Of a stretch of DNA of 64,000 nucleotides, positions 55,746 to 64,000 are shown in pieces. The stretch's first letter is position 1. Every line of letters starts with the position of its first letter. Source of the DNA: Heloderma charlesbogerti (Eukaryota > Chordata > Lepidosauria > Squamata > Helodermatidae); assembly GCA_026122225.1 (NCBI GenBank), contig JANEZZ010000976.1, positions 186,001 through 250,000 on the forward strand, given 5' to 3'. A program made the translations under genes and the position numbers. A model generated the notes under the pieces. That model had not been told where the DNA came from. It saw only the letters and a program-made list of their open reading frames with translations, and did no database searches.

Positions 55746-56907
55746 TGTAGGGTAAGCAGAGAAGAATTCCCCTCTCATCCCCTTCCCAAGCCTACCTCAA
55801 TGTCCCTACCATGAACCCAGCCTCCACTATTCCATCAACCCCCCCTTCCTCTTCTCTCTCACCTCACTTGACCGGCAGCTGTCCAGCTCCAGTGGTGGTG
55901 ACAAGCTAGAGGGAGAAGAAGGAAAGGAGGGAGGTCTCTCCCCACACTTGGACTCCCAGTGCTTTGCTTGGACTAGGCCAGGCTTAAGTAGCTGCCTGGG
56001 AAACATAGTTTTTCCAAGGGCTAAACTATATTTCCCATGGGTTACTTTGGCCTGGCTTGGTCCTTACTCATTCTCTGTGACTTCTTGTGTGTTTGGGGCT
56101 ACTGTTGGAGTGCCTGTGCCACTCCAGCGCAATAAGTGGGATAGGAAGGAAGGAGGTAGGGGGTTTCTTGGATTGGTAGAGGGGAAGAGATTGGGAGGAT
56201 GTGGATTTAGGGACTCAAGAGAACGTTCAGGTTGGCTCAGAAAGAAGCCAAGGTTCTTTCCAAATGTCAAGAAAGCAGCTTGGCATGTCTCCAAACCAAT
56301 CTGACACCAGCCAGGGGTGTCTAACCCATCCGTGGTTTTATATTTGAAGCATTTCATTGCTGATATATTTTCACTGCTGTCTGTTTTTATTGCAATAAAT
56401 ACAATAAATATTGTGTTTATTGGGGGGTTAGTTTGTTTTCTAGGTGGATTTTAGGATTTTATGTTTAATTGCTCGTGCTGCCTCAACTGAAGGCACATTG
56501 AGCAGTAAAGCGGGATATAAGTATTTTTAAAGAAATGAATACTAGTAATCTAAAAAGAAAGTATGCTAGCACTGTGTGGTTTGTGTTGTATCCTTTCTGC
56601 CTTTGGCTAGAAAGACACAAGAGTCAGGAGGGAGGTTTTCCTGCTACTTGCTTTACTGAAAATTCTAGAAGGACTGAGAAGCACAAAATGGGCTTGCCTG
56701 GAACTGTTTGCAGGCACCCCTAAATAATCAAAAAGAGAACACAGGGACATTCAATTGACTATAGTCACAACAACACTGACCCAATACTGGATCACAAAGG
56801 AGAAGTAGTTCTACCTCTACCTTTAAGTGCCCTATGATTTCCCCTGTCCATTTGTGTGGCCTTAGTTTACTGAAGGCACTAGAAACACAGCAAGGAAAGA
56901 CTTCAGC
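55746..56907. other. Gene-free stretch
   Basis: No transposon or gene was recognised. Frames of 97-118 codons at 55948-56357 oppose each other. Confidence 0.4.
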
Positions 56908-57042
56908 GGCCAGTGTGGTGTAGTGGTTACAATGTTGGGCTGGGGCTTGGGAGATCTGGGTTCTAGTCCCATCCTGAGTGGGGGTGATGAGAGTTGTAGT
57001 TCAACCCATCTGGAGGGTGCAGGGTTGGGGAAGACTACCCTG
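56908..57042 (+). mobile_element. SINE head joined to a P3 MITE arm
   Basis: 56908-56970 is the tRNA-derived head of a squamate SINE ('ggccagtgtggtgtagtggtt', B box 'ggttctagtccc'). The sequence changes abruptly after 56970 to a P3 right arm ('gagagttgtagttcaacccatctgg' split by two changes, 'gcagggttggggaagac'). The SINE body is missing. Confidence 0.75.
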
Positions 57043-57419
57043 GAATAATGCTACATTGAGGGCAAGGTGGAAAATTAGAAAGACCACGAGATCCAGCCAC
57101 CTGGTGCTGCTCTGGGCCAGGAAACAAAGCTGAAGGGGGAGCCAAGGCAGGTGTCAAGTACTGGGAGAGCTGTCCAAGGATGCCAGGAGCTGATGCCAGG
57201 TCTGGTTGGGTACCATCATAAGGTGTATCTGAACAACCATTTTCATCATACATCTGTACTGGATGTGATCACATTCCCCTTACCCACTTGGCAAAATGTT
57301 ACTGATCGCTTTTGGATGAGTTGCTTGCCTGCCCCAGTTACTTAAACCTTCAGCAATGTATGAAATCAGAAGACAGATATGGAAAACCATCTTCCTACAC
57401 ATTTTTTCCAGACATCTGT
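57043..57419. other. Gene-free stretch
   Basis: Nothing recognised. Confidence 0.4.
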
Positions 57420-57720
57420 AGCTGATATGCAGCAAAAATCTGTGGAACTCCCTGCTGAGCAAGGCTAGCTTGGCTCCCTCTCAGCTGTCCTGCCTGCAAA
57501 TACATTTTTATTTAAGCAGGACTTTGGCATATAAGCTCGTCTTTTGGGTTGGGTGTTGTTTTTATTGTGTGGTTGTGTTTTAACTGTGTTTTAATGTATT
57601 TGTTTTATTATTGTTTTAATCAAGTTTTTATTTTATTTTTTCATTCCTATGATTGTAAGCCACCTTGAATTCCATTTTCTTGGTTGAAAGGTGGGATACA
57701 AATGAAATAAATAAATACAT
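57420..57720 (+). mobile_element. L2-type LINE 3' end
   Basis: A short coding remnant (LWNSLLSKASLAPSQLSC-like, with 'tctgtggaactccctgctg') is followed by the T-rich 3' UTR, 'gtaagccaccttgaattcc' and an AAATAAATAAATA tail. Confidence 0.75.
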
Positions 57721-57983
57721 TTCTCCTCACTCGTAGTAAGATACTGAAGGAGCCTAGTTTACGCAAAGCAGAGATGAAATGCTTAAACTGTTCCTGGGCT
57801 GTACCATTTCAGACTGCAGCTCAGGGCAAGAGTTGTCATATCAATGGATGTTCCTCTCTAGGTAAACAATAGATAGATGAACTAAAAATCCCTGTACATA
57901 CAAAACTATCCCATCCATGAGAAGGCTCAGCTAGTACTTTTCTCCCTGATATCTAGATTTGTACATTTAGGAAGATTTTTTTT
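57721..57983. other. Short unannotated spacer
   Basis: No recognisable feature. Confidence 0.4.
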
Positions 57984-58205
57984 AAGTGTGTATTTTTATT
58001 TATTATTACATTTATATCCCACCGTTTTTCTTTCAAGGAACCCAAGGTGGCTTATATGATCCTCTTACTCTTCATTTTATCCTCATAACAACCCTGTGAG
58101 ATAGGTTAGGCTGAGAGACAGTCACTGGCCCAAAGTTGCCAAGTGGGAACTAGAACCCAGATCCCCCGAGGCCTCGGCCAGCACTATAACCACACTGGTT
58201 TTCTA
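57984..58205 (-). mobile_element. tRNA-derived SINE with L2-like tail
   Basis: On the minus strand: head 'aaccagtgtggttatagtgc', B-box 'gggttctagttccc', central 'cagcctaacctatctcacag' and 'ggttgttatgaggataaaatg', then 'gccaccttgggttccttgaa' and 'ggtgggatataaatgtaat' tail. This MIR-like layout implies mobilisation by L2, unlike the BovB-dependent SINE at 50266-50593. Confidence 0.85.
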
Positions 58206-58918
58206 TACAGGGAAATATTTAGTTATGTGATTTCCCCCACGTGCAATCTAAAGTGCAAGTCCAGGAACAGTTTTGCTATCTTATCTGCTGTCCATTGTGA
58301 ATTAGACCAGACTGATAGCTTAGAAAGCAGTTATGCGTGCACTGTGATAAGTTACTATTTAGTAAATGGAAGTCTCCATCTATAATCAACTGGTGATCAC
58401 CATTTCTGTCTATTGACTTGAAGAACAAATCTCATCTCTCTGAAAACTTCTAAGTGCCATTACGATAGTTCAGAATTTTATTCTACTTCACATATTTAAA
58501 CTGTCTCTGCTAGTTGCTTATATTCCATGGAGCTGAGCTACACATTTCAAATAGAATTTTGGCTTTCTTCATTTGCCAGTGGACTAAAACGTAGCCAGTT
58601 TTCAAGGATACACATCAGGGAATTGTTTATTTTTCAGCAAAATAATATCCTACCACACTAGGTATTTCCAAGAAAGAATTCAATATTTCAAAGCAAGGGA
58701 TCTCTTTTGTGTATGTGCATCCAGGGCCCAAAGTCCCTCATAAAATTATACAGCAGGTTACAATCTGTTCTGAAATAGGCACTGATTGATTCCCACCCAC
58801 CCCCATGTTGGTTAAATCAGAGGGGTTGATTGAAATAATTCGACATGCATTGGGAGGAAAAGGAGCTTGGCTAGCATTTGGAGTGCAGACACAGGTTCTG
58901 AATAGTAGGACTGTGCCA

Positions 58919-58959
<41 letters not shown>

Positions 58960-59199
58960 TCTCTTTGAAAATAGCACATTTAACACACACGCACGCAGTG
59001 CATTCCTGCTTTTTCGTCGTTGAGCGGCATCCAGTCTCCAACCTCAAAGAGCAACCTCTGACCCCACTGCTCTTGAGAACAAATGTCGTACTCCAACAGG
59101 AGAGATCTGCATGCATAAACAGCCATGTGCAGGTGTAAACAACCTTCCAGGCATGCTGCTGATGCTATTTCAGTATGCATCACATGCACTATCTAAGGG
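58206..59199. other. Gene-free stretch
   Basis: Apart from the CT microsatellite nothing is recognised. Confidence 0.4.
58923..58953. repeat. (CT)n microsatellite
   Basis: About fifteen CT dinucleotides. Confidence 0.95.
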
Positions 59200-59306
59200 G
59201 CTCGTGGGCTTCCCAAGAGGTATCTGGTTGGCCACTGTGGGAACAGAATGCTGGACTAGATAGACCTTTGGACTGATCCAGCAGGACATTTCTTATGTTC
59301 AAGGGC
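59200..59306 (+). mobile_element. CR1 LINE (second family) tail
   Basis: 'gtgggcttcccaagaggtatctgg' is followed by 'ttggccactgtgggaacagaatgctgg' (split by variants), 'actagatagacc' and 'tctgatccagcagg'-like words, ending 'cttatgttcaa'. Confidence 0.85.
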
Positions 59307-59617
59307 CACCAATTCTCCTGTGTGACTAGTTGCCTGTGACCACTATTGCATATGTGAGAACAGCAACACTTTAAAAAAAAAACCCTCAATTATTTATTAT
59401 TTCAACTCACTGGGAAAACTCAGGGCAGAAAAATGTGGATTGGACGGGAGGAAATAAGTGCAACTTAACTGAAAATTGTCCCTCATTGCTGGTCCATTTA
59501 AGCCCGGGATTGTTCTGCTCCTTGAGGAGGATATGCAGGCCCAAGCACACATTCAGGCATCTGCTGCCAAAGTGAAACTGTTTCTTCCAGTTCACTCACA
59601 TGGCCTTCTCATGCTAG
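59307..59617. other. Short unannotated spacer
   Basis: No recognisable feature; an A-run lies at 59373-59382. Confidence 0.4.
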
Positions 59618-59755
59618 ATCAGCCTTCCCTGACCCAGTGCCCACAAGATAGTGTTGGACTACAACTCCTATTATCCCCAACCGGGAAGGCCATTCTGGTT
59701 GGGGTGATGGGTTTTGTATTCCAACACATCTGAAGAGCCCCAGGTTAGGGAAAGG
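59618..59755. mobile_element. P3 palindromic MITE
   Basis: 'cagccttccctgacccagtg' pairs with 'gagccccaggttagggaaagg'; the centre carries 'ggactacaactcctattatc'. Confidence 0.8.
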
Positions 59756-60363
59756 CTTGCCCCTCAAACAGACAGAACATGACAATCGCTCCTGCTAACT
59801 GGAGCAAAAGGAATATGGCAAACATACTTGAATTATAATCTATGATTAAAATGGAAAAAATGGTGAGCATTCATTTCAAGGCAGGATAGGGCTGAGGAAC
59901 TGTGGTCACTGACAGGAACGACTTTCTCATGGACAATTACCAGTCCTATAGCACCTTAGCAAATCTGTCACATGCGTCTGCTGAACTTCTAGTTCAATTA
60001 TTAGTTTTCTCTCGAGATAAATTGCTATGTCATGAGCCATAGTGTATAATTGTGGAAAACTGATGATGATGATAATATGTTTATTACCAGTATAGCACCT
60101 TTGATGTCCATGATAATTTCCAGATTTAGGCTGATATTTTCCAGCATAAGGAAAAAGTCAAATCTCTACCCCAAGGAGATTGCAATCTAATACCAACAGA
60201 AGGATTACAGTGTAAATTTCAATGGAGAGGGACAAGTAACAGGGAAAGGATATGTGGGAAAGCAGGTCCATGTACTGAGCGAGCCTTCATTTCTCCAGAG
60301 GGTAAGGAATGAAGATAAACTGTTTTCCTGGACATCAGCCATGCATTTAGAAACTAAGGCCGA
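59756..60363. other. Gene-free stretch with a repeat-like relic
   Basis: The part 60075-60200 ('tttattaccagtatagcacc', 'ccccaaggagattgcaatctaa') resembles part of an old amniote repeat, also hinted at near 2230-2260. No gene recognised. Confidence 0.4.
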
Positions 60364-60445
60364 AAATCCTAAACTCACTTATCTGGGAGTAAATCCCAAT
60401 GAACACAGTGGGACTTACTTCTGAATAAACATGAGGAGAATAGAC
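60364..60445. mobile_element. P1 MITE-like repeat
   Basis: 'cacttatctgggagtaaatc' pairs with 'gtgggacttacttctg'. Confidence 0.75.
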
Positions 60446-60702
60446 CCGTAAGTCTGTCACAGCACGTACAGCAGAAGCCTTAGCAGCTGAGCTTGCCTGT
60501 ATTTGCAACTAGCACATATATTTTCCATCCTGTATTTAAATGCAGCACAGATGGGAGCCCAACTTGCTGGTTTTCAACTGGTGTACAACAAATATGCCAC
60601 TGAAAAGGATCCACCACATCCATTCGCTCTCCTCCATTATGGTCTGCACATGAATGAAACCTGAAATTATGACAGAGCCAATGGGCAAACCTGACCCTTC
60701 TC

Positions 60703-60777
60703 CATGTTCACTTGGAAGTAAGTCCCACAGAATTCAGTGGGGCTTACTCCCAAGTGTGCACAGTTTTGCACCCTTAA
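60703..60777. mobile_element. P1 MITE-like repeat
   Basis: 'cacttggaagtaagtcccac' pairs with 'gtggggcttactcccaagtg', a near-perfect stem. Confidence 0.8.
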
Positions 60778-60817
60778 CTGATTATGCTGTATCATTCAAG
60801 GCATCTTTTGATAACGA

Positions 60818-61835
60818 GTACCAGACCACCTTACCTGTCTCCTGAGAAACCTGTACGAGGGTCAAGAAGCAACAGTAAGAACCAGACATGGAACAACCGA
60901 TTGGTTCAAAATTGGGAAAGGAGTACGACAAGGCTGCATATTGTCACCCTGCTTATTTAACTTATATGCAGAGTACATCATGAGAAATGCCGGGTTGGAT
61001 GAATCAGAGGTCGGAATTAAGATTGCCGGGAGAATTATCAACAACCTCCGATATGCAGATGATACCACCCTAATGGCAGAAAGCGAAGAGGATCTAAAGA
61101 GCCTCTTGTTGAGGGTGAAAGAGGAGAGTGCAAAAGCTGGTTTGAAACTCAACATTAAAAAAACTAAAATCATGGCATCTGGCCCCATCACTTCCTGGCA
61201 TATAGAAGGGGACGAAATGAAAGCAGTGACAGATTTTACTTTCTTGGGCTCCAAGATCACCGCAGACGGTGACTGTAGCCATGAAATTAAAAGACGCTTG
61301 CTCCTTGGGAGGAAAGCTATGGCACACCTAGACAGCATAGTAAGAAGCAGAGACATCACCTTGCCGACAAAGGTCCGTCTAATCAAAGCTATGGTTTTCC
61401 CAGTAGTAATGTATGGCTGTGAGAGCTGGACTATAAGGAAGGCTGAGCGCCGAAGAATTGATGCTTTCGAACTGTGGTGCTGGAGAAGACTCTTACGAGT
61501 CCCCTGGACTGCAAGGAGGTCAAATCAGTCCATCCTAAAGGAAATCAACCCTGAGTGCTCATTGGAAGGACAGATAATGAAGCTGAAGCTCCAATATTTT
61601 GGCCACCTAATGCGAAGAGAAAACTCCCTGGAAAAGACCCTGATGCTGGGAAAGACTGAAGGCAAAAGGAGAAGGGGACGGCAGAGGATGAGATGGCTAG
61701 ATAGCATCACGGATGCAATGAATATGAAGTTGAGCACGCTCCGGGAGAGAGCGCAGGACAGGAAGGCCTGGCGTGCTATGGTCCATGGGGTCACGAAGAG
61801 TCGGACACGACTGAACGACTGAACAACAACAAGTT
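60818..61835 (+). mobile_element. BovB LINE, 5'-truncated, uninterrupted RT frame
   Basis: One frame is open from about 60821 to the stop at 61820-61822 (about 334 codons). It starts at a HLTCLLRNLY block with GTTDWFKIGKGVRQGC, then LFNLYAEYIMRNAG, then YADD (61052-61063, intact catalytic aspartates), LKLNIKKTKIMASGPITSW and FLGSKITADGDCSHEIKRRL. YGCESWTIRKAE, FELWCWRRLLRVPWTARR and the C-terminal RRRGRQRMRWLDSITD block follow. The 3' end is GAGTCGGACACGACTGAAC and an ACAACAACAA tail. The endonuclease and first half of the RT are missing, so it cannot move by itself. Absence of any stop or frameshift suggests recent insertion. Confidence 0.95.
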
Positions 61836-61846
61836 CTACCTGTGTG

Positions 61847-62470
61847 TATGTTACCTTGTGACGTCTTTAACCCCACGGTCAGAACAAGGCCCAATTAAAT
61901 GGGCTGAATGTTGTCAGCAGCATTGCTGTGAGAACCCTCACCTCCCTTTAGGGGCCTGGAGAAAACTATTCTAGCCAGCCTGTGATTGGCTAACAGGGAT
62001 CACCTCAGAGTTGCCAGGGGCTTGCGCATATAACCAGAGAGATTACAGCTGCCCACTGTCTTTGCATTGCCTTTGCTTTGGACTCAAAGTATCTCCATTT
62101 CGGCCTTCTCCTATTGGAAGACCCATGCTTAGGTATGTATAGGCAGGTTTAGGGAGCTTTGTTATTTTTGCCTTGAAGTATTGCTTCCAAACGTTACTCT
62201 GGTTCTTGTGTGTCTTTTTTTCCTCCTTCCTCTTCCCCAATAAACTCACTACCTCTTATAGCTGGTTGTCTGTGTGCTTCATTCTAAATTGCCTCAGTAC
62301 TAAATCCAGAGTCTTTCTCTTGGGTAATGCTACTGTTTAAGATTTCAGGTTTTAGCCTGAGAAACAGAGGTTGCTAGTTTACGCCCCTATTTCATAAGCC
62401 TTAGAGGTGTCCTGTGAGGTCTGAAAGTCCCCTGGCTCAGGCTGAGTTGGACATAAGGGGTGGTGGCAGC
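61847..62470 (+). mobile_element. Candidate LTR-like segment
   Basis: The order is ATTGG (reverse CCAAT, 61985-61989), CATATAA (62027-62033, TATA-like), AATAAA (62239-62244), and 'ggtggtggcagc' (62459-62470), which resembles a primer-binding site just after an LTR. I could not define TG...CA ends or a target duplication, so a retroelement LTR is only a suggestion. Confidence 0.35.
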
Positions 62471-62575
62471 CTACCATGCTGGGTTGGTGTTCAGCCCAAG
62501 CAGCCTTTTGCCCCTGCCTATACTGCTGGGAGTTTGGGCTGCCTTCACGCTCCCTTCACGCTGCCTCCTATAGTT

Positions 62576-62616
62576 TATATGTCCACCCAAACATTGCGTG
62601 TTTGGGTGGACATATA
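62576..62616. repeat. Perfect 18-bp hairpin
   Basis: TATATGTCCACCCAAACA (62576-62593) is the exact complement of 62599-62616, with a 5-nt loop. A second partial repeat of the arm follows at 62621-62647 ('ttgggtggacatata', then 'cacccaaaca'). Confidence 0.92.
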
Positions 62617-62665
62617 AGCATTGGGTGGACATATAAACACCCAAACATCAGAAGAAGCTCTGTTT

Positions 62666-62790
62666 CAGCCTTCCCCAACCTGGCACCCGCCACAGGCTTT
62701 GAACTACAACTCCCATCAGCCCCAGCCATCAATGGTCAGGGTTGCTGGGAATTGTAGTCCAAAACATCCAGAGGTTGGAGAAGGCTGCTC
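62666..62790. mobile_element. P3 palindromic MITE
   Basis: 'cagccttccccaacctggca' pairs with 'gaggttggagaaggctg'; the inner arms 'gaactacaactcccatcagc' and 'gctgggaattgtagtcc' pair. It ends only ~480 bp upstream of the OLFM3 start codon. Confidence 0.82.
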
Positions 62791-62937
62791 TGTTGCATGG
62801 CTGTCAGCTAAGTATAGCAGGTTAGCTTTGCTATGCCAGTCCCTGGCAGGTGATGCTTCATTAGCCATCGGATCATCTCCCACTGGTTGAGCTAACTAGA
62901 TTCTTACAGATTCCTTAGAACCTTCCGTTCTCAGTCC

Positions 62938-62991
62938 CGCCACCCCCGTCTCCTCCCCTCCCTCTCTCCCTCCCTCTCCTTCCCTCCACAG
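62938..62991 (+). promoter_or_regulatory. Pyrimidine tract ending in CAG: candidate splice acceptor or promoter element
   Basis: A ~50-base C/T tract is followed directly by 'ccacag' (AG at 62990-62991). This has the form of a 3' splice site, which would make 62992-63398 an internal exon with an upstream noncoding exon. A pyrimidine-rich promoter element is the alternative. No TATA box is evident nearby. Confidence 0.4.
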
Positions 62992-63137
62992 GAATAAAGC
63001 TGTAATAATCACAGGCACGTAAATGGACTGTATATCTGTGGGCAGCGTGCTTCAGCTTGTGGTGGTAGGAGAGAAGACTGAGAAGCTCTGCGGGGGGTGT
63101 TGGGGGGGTATGGAGGCTGCCTGGATGTGTGTTTTAG

Positions 63138-64000
<863 letters not shown>

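Overview
The window is vertebrate intergenic DNA, almost certainly from a squamate reptile (lizard or snake). The repeat mix shows this: several copies of the BovB (RTE-clade) LINE, a full-length tRNA-derived SINE with a BovB-like tail, two CR1 families, L2-type LINEs, an L1-clade remnant, and many short hAT-type and palindromic DNA elements. There is no sign of bacterial gene organisation. Most open reading frames are pieces of decayed transposons or by-products of tandem repeats.

The only host gene I recognise is at the right edge. Bases 63270-63398 (+) encode a 43-codon first coding exon that matches the N-terminus of noelin-3 (OLFM3), followed by a perfect GTAAGT splice donor; the rest of the window to 64000 is its first intron. 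The preceding ~63 kb is therefore the 5' flank of OLFM3. Within it are a few repeat-poor stretches that could be conserved regulatory DNA, notably 27760-28080 with three identical POU octamers on one strand.

The most striking object is one giant hAT-type DNA transposon, 14299-23515 (9,217 bp). It has 13-bp terminal inverted repeats and a perfect 8-bp target duplication, and it is inserted inside an older palindromic repeat whose two halves can be matched across it. It carries a decayed BED-finger transposase gene on the minus strand (19186-22003), a ~165-bp tandem repeat near its left end, and a 2.8-kb minisatellite of 42-bp units (15805-18639) with higher-order structure. Because 42 is a multiple of three, long frames are open on both strands through the minisatellite.

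Layout. 1-14 kb: CR1 end, L2 pieces, an inverted duplication (6482-6902 / 10500-10926), a ~137-bp degenerate tandem repeat, an L1 remnant. 14.3-23.5 kb: the giant hAT. 23.5-31.3 kb: small DNA elements, a tandem duplication, the octamer segment, and an L2 LINE with a broken catalytic motif. 31-45 kb: hAT MITEs, a 108-bp tandem array, a solo LTR with 5-bp target duplications, a CR1 endonuclease fragment. 45-62 kb: BovB copies, a complete SINE, a long CR1 with a mutated catalytic site, palindromic MITEs. 62-64 kb: an LTR-like segment, a perfect hairpin, the OLFM3 leader and first coding exon.

All calls come from reading the sequence and from memory of the families; no database search was run. 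Boundaries of old repeats are approximate, while those supported by target duplications are exact.
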